Source: Gonapodya prolifera JEL478 (taxonomy: Eukaryota > Monoblepharomycota > Monoblepharidomycetes > Monoblepharidales > Gonapodyaceae). Taken from it: DNA of 64,000 nucleotides. Made by a program: the position numbers and the translations under genes. Below the pieces are notes generated by a model. The model did not search any database. It was not told where the DNA came from and was given only the letters and a program-made list of their open reading frames with translations. Every line of letters starts with the position of its first letter. Positions within the stretch are counted from its first letter, which is position 1. Where the stretch lies: positions 124,001-188,000 of the forward strand of contig KQ965779.1 in NCBI GenBank assembly GCA_001574975.1, given 5' to 3'. Of this stretch, positions 33,418-46,113 are shown in pieces.

Positions 33418-33609
33418 ATCTGATGGAATCACCCTGAGTGATTCCTGTGTGGTTCTTGTGGTCCCCTCCCTCTGAAGTAATGAGTAAAATCGCCTCCACA
33501 AATTCATGCTACATACGAGCTTCGAGCACAATAAATTACCAGACAATCGCTCGGGTAATGCATTTTGATAGATACTAAGAGAGAGGCACAATGACCACAG
33601 GGATGAATA

Positions 33610-35315
33610 TCAGTGTGATGTCGACCGCGCCTTCCCCCAACTGTAGACCAGAACGCCAAACACGACGAAAACACAGGACGCCGTCTTCGCCGGTGTGAGG
33701 CATTGATTGGGGCCGGTTTGCGCTGTTGCGGCACCGAGATTGGGCTCTGGAACGGAGATCACTGTTGTGCAAAACAGTACCGCCGACAACAGGAATACTA
33801 GCGTAGACCGTAAGGACTGCAGGACACCTGAAGGGAGGTAGAAATGCGACAATTTCACATTTACATCGTTATTTTAGGGTGGACACGGCCGTTGTTAATT
33901 GTAGATAGACAAACGCACCTGTAGATACTGCCCCGGTGCGATTGAGGAGAAAATAGTAGTTCACGTTGTGGAGGAGTGACGAGAAGGTATAGAAGAGCTG
34001 TTGGCGAGGAGATCCCGGAAACAGCTGTTGGCGTCGAGCGCAACATGAAATAGCCTGATCCTCACATAAGATATGGCTATTTTCGCCCATGGAACCCCAG
34101 TCTGCCGCACAGAAGATGCAACAAGCTCGTCCCAGGCGGGGAGAGTAACAACGAGCAGGTACACCACACAAAGAATCGACGCTGTCGATCCGGTCCATGT
34201 GCAAACGTCCAGAGGATCCGGTGATATGGATCCTCGTGACCACGTTGAAGAAGAGGGCCGGGATTCCTTGGGTGATACGAGGTACTCGACGAGCACATAA
34301 ATGAGGGCGTCTGGGCTCGAGAAAGAGGTTTAGACGTACATCGAGATGAGAAAGGGAGTGAATCAGCTATAGAGGTTTAGACGTACACGAGAACGTGCCC
34401 AAGACGACGATGAAGAGACCGAAAAAGAAAGATGCCGAAGCTTCAATAGAACTGAGTGTGAGTCCTGGTATCATCCTCGTCCCGTGTTGAGAGCTTGCGT
34501 CTTTCTCACCGTGACTATCATTGTGAGACAAGGACATTGCGTCCAGAGCCGGTAACACGAGACCGCCCGTCACAATCTGCACTCGTGCATGAACATAGTA
34601 AACCCGCTTGAAGCACAAACACCATTTTGCCAACTCACCGCAATCGCGACCCATTGCCACACGTTCACGGCTCTCGGATTCCACCTCACACTCAGTCCGC
34701 GACTCCATCCGGTTTTGCCGGACGCTCCATCGGGCCACCGCACTTGCACGGTGGACAAGAGCGCTGTGAACGCCACGATGGAGGAATACACGACTTGGTA
34801 CAGTCCCGAGCCGATGAGGAACATCCCAATCGTGAGTAGCGCGTTGGCGGTGATGTCCAGGAGGGCCAGCTGGTTAGGCGGGGGCGTGAGTCGGGTCCTG
34901 ACGGGGGGAACAGATCGCGACTAAACTCACACCTAAAATCCGCCCTCGCCACTCGGCAGGCGGCAAGAACGTCCTCCTCTTCGGTGGTCCTACATCACAC
35001 AATCAATTTCTTCCCTACCAAGCACTACACAACACTGCCCACCTCGTGAATGCTCCAACAGCGACCTTTCAACCTCCTCGTCAGCCCTCCGGGGCACAAA
35101 GTGGGCCAGCGCCATCCCGAAGTACGTGCATGAGATGGTAAGGAGAGACTTGGGGGCGGCGGCGCCGGCATTGTACAGCCATTGCTTGAGCGGGGGGGGT
35201 GAGAGGTGGTGAGGAGGATTGACAACACGACGTGGGGACGAGGACTCACTGAAGTGAGGGTCGAGAAGACGCCCGTGAGGAGGAAGGATGTTTGGTGAGT
35301 GAGCGTGAGGGCCAT
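33610..35315 (-). CDS. SLC35F-like drug/metabolite-superfamily transporter
   Basis: This is a multi-helix transporter of the DMT/SLC35F type. ATG 35315 gives MALTLTHQTSFLLTGVFSTL, joining to QWLYNAGAAAPKSLLTISCT. Further helices are LALLDITANALLTIGMFLIG, VVYSSIVAFTALLSTVQVRW, VTGGLVLPALDAM, FFFGLFIVVLGTFSYALIYV, ILCVVYLLVVTLPAW and LFYTFSSLLHNVNYYFLLNR. The end is TGVLQSLRSTLVFLLSAVLF with CVFVVFGVLVYSWGK. The second half shows the duplicated DMT pattern (G-x-xx-S...TP-K). One intron has two identical donors 46 bases apart. The substrate of fungal members is not established. The stop TGA is at 33610. Confidence 0.8.
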
Positions 35316-35648
35316 GGCGGTTTGATTGGTTGGCGATCCTTGGCGATCGAAGGAGGGAACGGGGGAGCTGCGGATGGGGAAGCGCGGAGCGGGTATCCTG
35401 GGACGATTTGCGACCTTGCCTGGGGCTTGGATTCTTGAGGTCGAGTCACAGAGGCGGACTGGAGTCGCGAGGCGAGACCGTGTTACGACTCTAGTTGTGG
35501 CCAACGGCAAATGAAAGGGTCACAATAAACGAGAGCTCCACAACAGCTCCGCCAGCACTTTTGGAACCTTTCCAACGCAGCCCTGGTATTTTTCTATTCG
35601 TCACAACTGTGCGTCTAAACCGACGTCGAAAGTTCACCATAACCCCCT

Positions 35649-36883
35649 TTAAATAGCAGGTGCCTCGGACGGGAACACCACTCCACTGCGCTGAATAACC
35701 TCGCTGGCGACGTAGTGCCCAGCCTCGACGCACTCGTCGATGGACTTGCCCAGGACGAGCTTGGCGAGGAAACCGGCCGCGAATGCGTCGCCTGGTGAGG
35801 ATATTAGGGCCGTAAATGAGTACGGGCGGGGCAGGGAGGTTTAGTTTGAGGACGAGGAAAACTCACCGGCGCCGTTGGTGTCAATGACCTTGACAGGGTC
35901 GACTTTCTTGACCGGGTACACCTTGCGCTCGCCCTTGTAGCTGACCACCGTACTGTCAGCTCCCTGTGTGATCACCACCAACCTGGGCCTAGCCTCATTC
36001 TTCTTGGGCAACGCGGCAATCTTATCGGCAATCGCAGCCACATCGACCTTGGGCTCCACCAGCTCGGTCCACCCGTGGGCCTTGGCGAACGCCTCGGCCT
36101 CGCTCTCGTTTCCGAACAGCAGGTCCCAGTAAGGGCTCGCCTCGTCCATCCCGGCCTGGAAGAACTGGCTCAGGAAAGGAGCGGAAAGGTTGAAGGTGAG
36201 CCATTTGTTCGTGGACAGGGCGTGCGCGGCGATTTCCATGATGGATTCCTGCGATACGGTGAGGAAGAACCCGCCAATGTAGATGACCTGGGCGGCCTCG
36301 ACCAGGGACCAGATTGCGGGTTGGCGGTGGTGAGTGGGTTTGTAGTTGTTGGCGGCCGAGAGGTTGGCGACAAGGGACCGCTTCTTGCCACCGGACGAGA
36401 CCAGCACGGCACAGGTGCCGGTGGGGACAGATGGGTCCTGTGGTGATGAAATTGATTTCGTGGGCTTGCTCTTTCGAGTGGACAGCACAACAAAGGAACA
36501 CCCACCACCATGTACTGCACGTCCACGCCCTGCTCCCTCGCTGTGGCTGTCATGATGTCCGCATAGCCATCTTTCCCAACACAGCCGATGTAGGTGGTGG
36601 AACCCTTGGGAAGGAGCCACTGGGCGCCCCTGATGGTGTTCTGGGCAGCACCACCCGGAACGTAGAGGGGCTTGAAGGGTGCCGCTGAGATCTCGGCATA
36701 CAGGGGTGCGTGTTCGGGTCCTGCCAGGATAGCGTTGTTTGCCTCGAGCTTGTACTTTGCGAGCACATCCGAGTTGTCAGCGTCCACGCAGATGTCGAGC
36801 AGCGGATTCTCGATGCCCAGAAGAGCGTGCGCGGTGCTCGATGGCGTGGCGCGGAGGGGCGTGGAGAAGATTGCAGACGACAT
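35649..36883 (-). CDS. adenosine kinase
   Basis: It phosphorylates adenosine to AMP in purine salvage and keeps the methyl cycle free of adenosine. It is a PfkB/ribokinase-fold protein. ATG 36883 gives MSSAIFSTPLRATPSSTAHA, followed by LLGIENPLLDICVDADN, the adenosine kinase N-terminal signature. GGAAQNTIRGAQWLL and IGCVGKDGYADIM form the substrate pocket, AGFFLTVSQES (with one residue altered by my reading) the middle, and NEARPRLVVITQGADSTVV the later sheet. DTNGAGDAFAAGFLAKL, formed across an intron, carries the catalytic aspartate. The end is SGVVFPSEAPAI, TAA 35649. Length of about 345 residues is normal. The introns are at positions where all frames join. Confidence 0.93.
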
Positions 36884-37168
36884 GTGTGCGAGTGGATTTT
36901 TGGGTGGGTGAAGATTGAGAGGTTTTTTGCCACCGCCTACCCGCCGACCGCAGTCACGTGGGGAGGGTTCCAAAAAGAACGTGACGCTTCCGGGAAGAAT
37001 AATGAAATAGCGTATAGAAATATTTCGTAAGGTTAGTGGAATTGGCGAAGGGTGTCTTTTGATTCGATAACAATTCATACGTGCATTCTGTCTTCCCTAC
37101 TTGATCAAACCCAACCGAGCTATTATTCCCTGCGACTACCTCCACCCATACCTTTTCCCTTGTCTTTA

Positions 37169-37864
37169 TTAAAGATCGCTTTTATCGCCCTTGATAGCCA
37201 ACAATTCCACATCAAACACCAACGTTGCTCCGCCTACGACAATGCGGGAGGTATGCAACACAGTGAGAACGCTCTCATTCACAAAGGAACCGAGCACGAC
37301 TCACCTGGAATCACACCACCCGCACCGCGGTCTCCATATCCGAGATGAGGTGGAATGGTCAGCTTTCGACGTTCTCCGATGCACATCTCCAGAAGCCCTT
37401 GGTCCCATCCCTTAATAACCTGACCGGTGCCTTGATGGGGGTGCGGGGAACGGTGGGGGTGGTGGAAACGTGGTTAGAATACTTCTTCAGGTCGTGTTTG
37501 GACGGAAGGGAAGCAAAGCTCACCGAGAACGAACTCGAGCGGCTGGTTCCTATCCCTGGACGAGTCGAACTTCTTACCGTCCTCGAAGAGCGTTCCGGTG
37601 TAGTGCATGGAGAGACGGTCCCTACCAATCACCCATTTCAACACGCGTCACCACTTCTGAACCCCATTCAACCCTTCCAGCATCGTCATGATGGTCTATT
37701 ACATACCCCTTCTTCGTCTTCTGCGTGCATGTGTCCGGCTTTGACTTGACTCCGATCTGCAGCGTCTTTGGCGGCTCCTTGGATGCGATTGCCAGTCCGA
37801 ACAGGGCGAGAGCAACGAGTGCGGCGAGAGTCACGAGAATCGACACTTTGACAGACTGCCGCAT
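37169..37864 (-). CDS. FKBP-type peptidyl-prolyl isomerase of the secretory pathway
   Basis: It catalyses cis-trans isomerisation of proline bonds during protein folding. ATG 37864 gives [20 protein letters not shown], a signal peptide or anchor. [20 protein letters not shown] leads into the domain. The catalytic core is [20 protein letters not shown], then [40 protein letters not shown] and [15 protein letters not shown]. Tyrosine, aspartate, tryptophan and the YGDRG loop of the active pocket are all present. It resembles FKBP2/FPR2 of the ER. The C-terminus is GDKSDL, which is not a standard HDEL-type retention signal. It sits divergent from the MATE gene. Confidence 0.9.
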
Positions 37865-38511
37865 CGTGAGTGAGTGTGTTGTTTGTTTGCCAGCGAGTGA
37901 AGTGCGCGACCGCAGCAGGCCTTCAAAGAGTATCTTTCCTTCTTCTAGCATGATTCCAGCAACTCAATCTGCTTTTGTTTGTTCTTGTGGAATTGGGGTG
38001 TTTGTCGCTCGTGGTCGCAACAGATCATTGCACAGAACCGGCTCCCACCGCGGCAGGAACCAATGCTCTCAATAATTCACAGAAAATTACTGCCTGCCCC
38101 TTTTCGTGGTCTGCCATGTAGTGACTTTGGTGCAGTGGGACCACAGATGACGTGTTCGACCACAATCGCAAAACGATGAGCTTGATAGGCTCATTCAGGC
38201 TTATCGCATGTCGACATCGACCGCACGTCTCGTCGAATCTCCTTGCGATTCCGCCGTGTCGGCCCCCGCTACGCGTCAACTCCCTACGCAACGAACATCG
38301 ATCCACTTACTCGGAATCACCTTAAACTCTTACCGAAGCCATAACTTCTCCTCAAATCATCTCTGCTGCCTAATTTACTCTCTAATGCTCCCAATCGAAC
38401 GTGGAAACCGTCACGATGACCTCTCCCACTCCCAGTATTCCAATCCTTTTCACGTATTCAAACCCACACCACAACCACAACGTCAACCACCACCACTCTG
38501 GCAAACCCCAC

Positions 38512-40066
38512 ACCGCGCGACATCCTCAATGAAACTAACCACCTCGTCCGCCACGCCACGCCCGTCTCACTCGCCTTCATTCTCGGCATGTCGAACCAGA
38601 TCGTATCCATGCTGTTCATAGGGCACATCGGGACTACCGAACTCGCTGGGACGGCTATGGGGTTAATGGTACATCTTCGTCTTGCGTCAGTGGTACTTTG
38701 ACGTGTGCGACGCCAAAGCGCCTGGATTTCAAGTATACGAACTTGGTAGGGTTCAGCGTCGCCGCTGGCCTGGCGACAGCCGTGGATACCTTCGCCAGTC
38801 AGGCGAGTTCGGGCTCAAAGGATCCCACGTCGGCACTGGGCAAGATTCTCATGCAGTCAGTCGTCATTCGTGGGTGTTCACATTCCAGTCCACCCTACCG
38901 AAGGACGCTGATTGCACACATCAAACATCGCAGTCCTCATAGTCGCCAATCCCACTCTCACTCGCACTTTCCCTCGCTGAGCCCCTGCTCTTGGCGCTCG
39001 GACAGGACGCCGAAATATCCCGCCTGGCCGGAATCTGGAGCGTCGGTGTGATTACCGCGTGTGAGTTGTTCATGCCCTTCCACCACTCTCTGGAGGACAC
39101 TCAGTTTGATTTTTAACCCTTGGATTACCTAGTGTTCGAGCTCATTTGTCGGCGAATGCCTTAAACGGGTCCTACAAGCCCAAGGCATCATGAACGGCAG
39201 CTCAACGCCAAGCTTTTCCTTCGCTTACCCTTTCCCTCACCTTCCGCGTGATCCAACCTCCTGGCCACCCCACACCCACCAACCTTTCTCCCCGCACCAC
39301 AGCCCCACAGCCGCCCACTTCACCCTCCTCATCTCACTCCCCGTCCGCACACTCTCTCGCATCCCACTCCATCATCACCATCACAGGCTCTCTCGCGTAC
39401 ATGCTTCCCTTGGGTGTCGCCGTGGCCGTCACAAACCGAATCGGAAATGCTCTCGGGACTGGGGATGCACGCGCGGGCGAGGACTGCGGCCGTCACGGGG
39501 ATTATTATTAGATTGGGTTAGGAATGCTGAATGGAGCGTTTCTTCTGTGGGCGAGGGATTGGTGGGGGTACGTGTTCGTCGGAGGTGCTGGAGCAAGTGC
39601 CGGGCCCAACGGGGGGGCCGCCACGACGTCCGAGTCCGATGCCGAAGACGTCGTGCAACCGTGTCCTCTTCCCAGCTCAACGACGCCCTCGCGAGCGTTT
39701 TGGGAGGGTGCATTCGGGCCGCGGGGCACCACCGCGTCGGGGCCATCTTGAATGGGGTGGCGTACTATCTCGTCGGGTTACGAAAGCCCCGCCGCCGTGG
39801 GCGTAGAAGACCCAAGAGAATGCGACGTACTCCGCCAACGAGAGGGGCTTCGCGGGATCTGGATGGGCCTCAGCGTTGGACCGATCCTGATGTCGATCGT
39901 GCAGGTCCGGTTTGTGTTGCGGATGGACTGGAAGCGGGAGATTGAGCGCGCGAGGCGGCGTGTGGGGGCCGTTACCGCGATTCCGCCCTCGGGCGCGGCG
40001 GTGAAGGCACGGACCCAGGGTAATATAGCGTGGCATTGGTTGTGTAGAGTGGGTTGGTGTTGTTAG
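38512..40066 (+). CDS. MATE family efflux transporter
   Basis: This is a multidrug and toxin extrusion antiporter of the plasma or vacuolar membrane. The first well-read exon has PRDILNETNHLVRHATPVSL with AFILGMSNQIVSMLFIGHIG, the usual first helices. It joins to YTNLVGFSVAAGLATAVDTF with ASQA, then LSLAEPLLLALGQDAEISRL with AGIWSVGVIT, then CLKRVLQAQGIMNG. The second half has LAYMLPLGVAVAVTNRIG, QLNDALASVLGGCIRAAGHH, VGAILNGVAYYLVGL and GIWMGLSVGPILMSIVQVRF. These cover most of the twelve helices. The start codon and some exon ends are unresolved. ATG 38416 is in another frame unless an intron follows. The frame shifts between 39180 and 39700 are assumed to be introns. Confidence 0.8.
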
Positions 40067-40185
40067 ATACTATTTAGATAGTCGGCAAGAACGACGGATA
40101 GATGGAATATCAAACGACTGTGGACAGGGCAGGAAATAAGGACAGTACGCGAAATGCACAATATTCGTATGGTCTACTTCAGAAT

Positions 40186-40968
40186 CTATTTCACCGTTAC
40201 AGCCTCAATGTTCTTCTGAGCTCTTTCGCGGCCTCCCCAGCTTGAAGTATCGAGAAGGGACCAGTCAGACACGCGCAGTGTAGCGGAAATACGCGACTAG
40301 AACGCTCACTGGTTCCAGTCAATAAACCGGTACCCCTGCACGAGCTGGGCGATCTCGTTGGTGAAGTGGCACGCGAACAGGAGGGGGTTTCGTGGTCGGA
40401 CGTCCCACGCGAATCTAGGGGGGATTGAAGGGAAGAGTGTCGGGGGGGACGGAGCGGTGCAAAGAAGAAAGGCAGTGCTTACTTCATGAACAGGAGTGAG
40501 TAGACGGACATGGCTGCAGGCGACAAAGAGGCGAAGGGGGACGGTGTCATTGTGTCGTTCTCGAAACGACGAAACAGCTGCTGGAGAATGAATACGAACC
40601 AGCGGTCATGTTGGGGCTGATGTTCTCGGGAGTCTTGGTCTGCACATCAGCGATGGCAGCCAGGGGAAGACCCCAGTTGGCGACTGGGCCCCAGAAGTGC
40701 TGAGACGGACATTGGGAGTATTTAGAACAGGCAGGTTAGCAGGGGAGGGGAATCGTCTTTTTGATGGAAAGAAAGCTTACCGTTCTGTTGGATCACGTCC
40801 AGTCCACGGAAAAAGCGAGTGTTCGTTGTGATTGAGGGGGAAAGTAGGTCGATTGTCAGCCACGAATCGGGGGAAGAAAGGGACACGCGACGATGCGCAC
40901 GAGAGAAAGTAGTCACGCCATTCCTTCGTCAGGAACCGCGAGAGTCCAGATGTTGCTTGACCGGACAT
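40186..40968 (-). CDS. mpc1: mitochondrial pyruvate carrier subunit 1
   Basis: This is one half of the heterodimer that imports pyruvate into mitochondria. ATG 40968 gives [20 protein letters not shown] and FLS (exon 40901-40968). The next coding piece is a 4-nt microexon, AACG, at 40781-40784. Then come [43 protein letters not shown], and [20 protein letters not shown] with [14 protein letters not shown]. The STHFWGP motif, invariant in MPC1, only exists if the microexon is used. The last exon ends [19 protein letters not shown] 40186. Length of about 125 residues, the membrane pattern and the NE-AQL motif all match the family. Confidence 0.93.
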
Positions 40969-41133
40969 TGAGGAGGGGGTCAAAAAAAGTGCCGAGCAGG
41001 GACGCGAAACGGCTGCCGCAGAATCACGTTTTAGCGGAAAATAGAATCGCAACCGTTGAATGCTAAATACAAGAAGGATATCACAGTTACTCGACTACGA
41101 GTGCCAGCTCTGAGTCTGAAGGGACGGGTGAGT

Positions 41134-42709
41134 TCAAACCAGCAGACGCTCGCAAACCGAGCAGCTTCTTCCACGTTCCGAGCATTGGCCCCTCTTGATC
41201 TCTGGCAATAATTTGTCCGGCTGGTATAAGGCAGAGTCATCATGGGCAGAGGATAAGAGTTCCGGGAGAGTACGGTGATCCAGCAATTCCATGGTGGGCC
41301 AGTCCGGCGCATTTGCAGCATTATGTAAGTCGGGGTTCGTCAATATAATACTCAACGACACTCACTGTCTGCCAAAACCCAACAGAAAGTCCTTTCCGAC
41401 CGGACGCTCATCCCGACGCCAATGTCACATATCTCGGGACATTCCCGGGTAGGAGGTGCAATCACGCGTCGAACGGCGTACCACGTTGGCAGCCAAATCC
41501 GCACGGCGGTTTCCGTCTCGTCAGGGTCATTTCCACCCGATGACTGTCCCACAACCACAACTTGCGAGTTGCAAAATACGAATCGCCGCGCCAGGGCGAA
41601 CTGAGTGGCCGGGTCGCCGGATACCTAAAAAATGACACATGCGATGTCTGTGCTGGAACGACTTGAAGTTGAACAACTTGATATGTGACACAAACATTGC
41701 GAGACCACCATAATCTCTGCAATATCCCATTGGGGAACAGGTCATTCGTCGTCACTCCCTTCCGCAGGAGCACATCTCGAAGTTCATCCTCCCCTAGGCC
41801 AGCCACGCGCGTTCGAGGTACCCCAGTGGACGATACGTCAAATATACCTTGGTAGTAATCTTCCACTTCTCCAACACTCCGTGGGTCCAGCGTCTCCCCG
41901 GTGTCAAAAAATACAAGGCTAGATGCACGGAGGGAAGATGGATGGTGCAGGAGGAACAGGAGCGGGTGGGCGGTGGCTGAAACTTTCGATACCCGCCTGC
42001 GAAAAGTTGAATCAGTCATTATTGTAAGAAAGCTCACCCCTTACCGCGACGAGTTCCACAACAAATTATTAAAGACCGATTCATCACGCACCGTATGGTA
42101 GACCCATCACTCCACCGCTCCACATAGCCATAAATCGAATGTGTCACGAATCGCTTCGCGACTTCAAACTCCCGCTCGCTGTCTCGACACTCGAAGATGC
42201 TCAAGTGTATCCCACTCTTGTACACCTCCCTCTCCGAGTCATCCTGCCACTTCCCGTACTTATCCACCGCTGAAATGATGGTCGTTTGTGCTTGCCGAAC
42301 GTTCCACTTGCGACTGCGGAACCCTGAAATCCAAGTCAGGCACTGTGCATCCACAGCTCAGTAACTGCATCGACACAGAGCGACTCACGTCGGATGTACT
42401 CCTGCTTCCACTCGGCGCTCGATGCTGGGACCGAGCTGTGCTCAGCAACGAACCGGTCCAGCACTTTCCCCCGCCAGTGGCGCAGCAAGAGTGACCTCCA
42501 TGACACACTCGCTGTACGTTATAGTGAATGTGAGCAGAAACGGAGTGTGATTGGGCGATTTCTCGTCGAATGGTGGATCGACAAGTCGAACCTGCCCCGA
42601 GCCATCCACGACACACTCTCTCGACTGTGGACAGAGTTTTCGCGTCGAGCCACTCAAAAATGAGTGGCAGAAGGTCCGCGCTGGCGAATGGGGGCGGGGG
42701 CGAATCCAT
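41134..42709 (-). CDS. F-box protein
   Basis: ATG 42709 gives MDSPPPPFASADLLPLIFEW with LDAKTLSTVERVCRGWLGAG. This is an N-terminal F-box, the segment that binds SKP1 in SCF ubiquitin ligases. The following exons include FLLTFTITYSECVMEVTLAA, WISGFRSRKWNVRQAQTTII, ESEREFEVAKRFVTHSIYGY-like sequence, FFDTGETLDPRSVGEVEDYY and VRIWLPTWYAVRRVIAPP. The last part is LLDHRTLPELLSSAHDDSAL with QPDKLLPEIKRG. No LRR or WD repeat is evident, so the target is unknown. The borders between the later exons, and whether the piece near 41134 belongs to the same gene, are not certain. Confidence 0.6.
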
Positions 42710-45038
42710 TTGCGGAGATCAATAAGTTGCTGTGGCCAGAATGAGCTCTTACCAAAGGCCAAGATTCATCGAGATTTCGGCCGACGCGGACCCCATGAAT
42801 TAATTATTTACCTTCTGGAGAATATAAACCGTACAATATACTTTTTTTGCACGTGTGTGGTTTGGGGAGTCTGCGGCGCGTATTCTAAACAGACCAGTAT
42901 TTCAAGGGAGAAGTCTTCCCGTTTTGTTGTCCAACAGCTGAGTGAACTCCACTTTGTCTGCTGCTAAGGATGATATGTTGACCTAAGTCTATGCCATGAA
43001 AACCCGCTCTTTCAACAACTGGCCTCGGCCACGTCCAAAAGATTCACATTTCTACCCAGCAATCGCACCGTTCGTCTTGTATCAATACCGCTTCCAGTAA
43101 TCCCCGCAGCAAAGTCGATCCTCGGTGGCATTTTTGGAGGCTCCGACGGAGATTGGTCCGCGAATTCCCCGGGAACTCAGCTCGAAAACCAGAATCAGAC
43201 AGTGAACGTGAACTTAACGAGTAGAATCGAGAGCGTAGTCGATGCTAGGGCTGCAGCCGCTGCTGACGCGCAAGCTCAGCTGATGCCACGCAGGCATCCT
43301 CGGACACGAGAGTGGATGCAGCAGTCGCGCTGGAGAGGCTCATGACGAAATTAGAGCCGCGAATGCCAAGTATGCTGAGCTTGAGCGGGTGAGTTTCGGA
43401 GAGGGGGTCGCGCCACTGGGACATCACCAGAAACTTCAGACCATGATAGAGTAGCACAAGGCGGCCGAGACCGAGTACGACAAATGGACAAACCTCAAAA
43501 CTGAGCTGCACCCTGTTATTTTGGGTCCCTGGTCCAAGAAAATACAACTGGAACGCACCTTGCGTCTATTAACCTGATTGAGAACAACTACACCGACGTT
43601 CTCAGTGACGACTATGGAGTGACTACGACTCACAGCTTCACAGTGTTGTGTGATGAGGAAGTTTGGACGATGTTTGTTGCATGAGTGATTGGTTATGATT
43701 GTCGTTAGATCAGCACATGGAATACGCTCACCAATTGTGTATGTATTGCCATTGATCACAGATTTCTTCCTAAGACTCTCTGCACGAACAAGCTGCATCT
43801 ACGGTGAGGTGTGTCGATTGCTCCAAGTATCCCAACGGTAGGTGACTGTAGACTAGCAGTTCCTCCAAGGTGAAGTGGGACGCGATGACGTGAGCAACGG
43901 TGTTGCAGTCACATTGATCAATATTCCACAGTGACTGTATTCGTATTCTGCACAAACGCAGAATATCCCGAGAACTTGTTGGAGTAGGCGCCCACAAAGT
44001 GCATGGCGGACTTCGTGTCAAGGAACCCAAAGATGTAGTTTGTTCCGCCGACACATGGAGGGAGGGGGCTGGTCGACATCCCAGCTTGTCCAGGCGGCAA
44101 CGACTTAAGAAACGCCTGTAGCCCAGAAGACGGGGTCCAGGAGCTGATAGATGTCCTTGTTTTCGTAAACGAAGAGGAAGGCCTCCCACTCCGTCGAGAT
44201 TTTAGTGTACAAAGCAGCCCCCTCCATATTTGCACCCTTCTTGTCGACAGAGGCGTGTCCTTTGAGCACTTGAGCGAGTACTAAAGCTGCTGATCGAGGC
44301 CATGAGTCCTTCGTCTTGCCGAGTTCGAGCAGTGCCTGGATCGAGCCACAAGACGGGCGCCGAAAAGTGGATGCGGAGAGAATGGTGGTTTTGTGACTGG
44401 TGCAGGCTCAAGCTCAGAAGTCATCGGCGGGATTTCTTTTGCACGGTTTGACTTCGGTCATCTGCCAACAAAAACCACTTTGCGAAAGCATTTCGCATTA
44501 CGCCACCCAAAACAAACACCAAGTGGGAGAAAAGCCATGTTTGCCCGTCAAAGCTGGTGATTGGCAGCGAATCAATTCAATGGATCGCAAAGTTGCTGAC
44601 ATCACTTCGCTTTTGTCTTCAGCGGCTATCATAATCATATTTGACTGCTGGGTATTTTGGAACTAGTTCATGACACGATTTTATCGTTGGCATCGTGCTT
44701 CAAGTAGTTAACGGGAATATGCGTCGGATATTTCACTGATCTTCGTTCACAAGCTACCAAAAACAGCTCACACAAGACATATTTATTGTTGTTAGTAGGT
44801 GTCTGCAGTTTACTTCGCCTTGCATGTCTCCACCCTCCTGCTAATCTCTCCACCACTGCGCGGCGCTCACTGCACTCTCCCCTCACACTCTCAGAAAAAC
44901 CGCCCAAACATTCTTTCCCTCAACCAAGGTCTTTCCTCCACGCCCGTGTGCACCTCTGACCCTCACTGCCACATTTTCCGAAGGGAGACGTTTTGACGTG
45001 GCGCGTGCACTTGCTTTGGCCACGCACACTACCACACA
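42710..45038. other. gene debris and spacer
   Basis: On the plus strand, 43020-43290 reads RLVSIPLPVIPAAKSILGGI, then FGGSDGDWSANSPGTQLENQ and NQTVNVNLTSRIESVVDARA. It looks coding but ends in stops at about 43330. On the minus strand, 44200-43900 reads GLQAFLKSLPPGQAGMSTSP with YIFGFLDTKSAMHFVGAYSN. Neither has a full gene around it. These may be exons of one degraded gene or of two. I cannot name a family. The remaining bases up to 45038 are pyrimidine-rich leader of the next gene. Confidence 0.35.
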
Positions 45039-46113
45039 ATGATTCCTCGACAGACAGCTCGCACCGTGCGCGACATCAATCGCTTCTCTCGCCGCCTTCT
45101 CTCCCACATCGCCTTGCCCCTCGCCCCCCTCCGTTCACCGCTCGTTCCATCCCCACCTCCTTCTCTTCTTTCACCATCACGCACCACACGTCTCAATCGC
45201 CCAACGCCACCACACTCCACGCTCGTTTCCACCCGCTTAAAAGCCACCGCCACAGACCAGGCACTCTTTCTCATATACAAAGATGCAGAGCGTGCAATCA
45301 AGAAGGCCGCTGGGAAGTGCGGGTACCCCCGCTACGACACCAGGCACGCATGGGATTTCGTAAATGTGGTGCGGGACACATGGCCTGGTGCCGATGGACC
45401 AGGGAGGCACGGGGCGAGAGGTGCGAGGGTGAGCTGGGCGAGGCGAGGGAATGACGGCACGCGGTTGGATTGGCCGCGACACAGGGAGGAGCTGGTGGAG
45501 TGCTTGCAAGATTTGGAGAAGTAAGTGGTGTGGTGTGATGGGGGTTCTCGGCTTGCGGAGTTGGAAGCTCACGTTGCTCAGTTTGAGGTATGGGTGGTAC
45601 ACACTTTTGGAGGACGACGTAGGCGAGGAAGGGGTGAAGACCGCCGCGGATAAGAAGCCTAGAATCGTGGACCCCTCTCTGCCAGCAAGCAACTCGCAAG
45701 CGCAACTGCCCTCCGCCAGTCGACCCCAACGAGGCACACTTTCCGCCGAAACACTCTCCCCAACATCCCCCACCACACCCACCAAACCCCCCTCACCACC
45801 CACCCCCCCCCCCGCCTCCATCCCCCTCTTCTCCTCCCGCCTCGAAACCATCACAACCCTGCTGTCCCACCTATACCCCCGCCCCGCCTGGCTCCCACGG
45901 CACGACACATCCTACGTCGCCCAACTGCGCGCCAAGTACCGCCACCCGGCCGTATTTGCCGACGTGAAGCCTCAGGGCGTGCAGAAGAAGAACACGAAGA
46001 AGTCAAAGGGAGCAAGGAGGAAGGAGCGGTGGGAGGCGGGGAGGGAGACTAGGGAGGATGAGAAGGAGAGGAGGGAGGCGGGGGCGAGGAGGAGAGTGGG
46101 GATTGGGGAGTGA
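45039..46113 (+). CDS. basic, proline-rich protein with a possible mitochondrial presequence
   Basis: ATG 45039 gives MIPRQTARTVRDINRFSRRL with LSHIALPLAPL, an arginine-rich amphipathic start without acidic residues that suits mitochondrial import. The folded part is DQALFLIYKDAERAIKKAAG, KCGYPRYDTRHAWDFVNVVR and LDWPRHREELVECLQDLEK. A GTAAGT intron (about 45522-45590) leads to YGWYTLLEDDVGEEGVK. A low-complexity Ser/Pro linker and SSRLETITTLLSHLYPRPAW with SYVAQLRAKYRHP follow. The last 50 residues are almost entirely Lys, Arg and Glu. I do not recognise the family. The tail might be a nucleolar or RNA-binding region. Confidence 0.6.
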
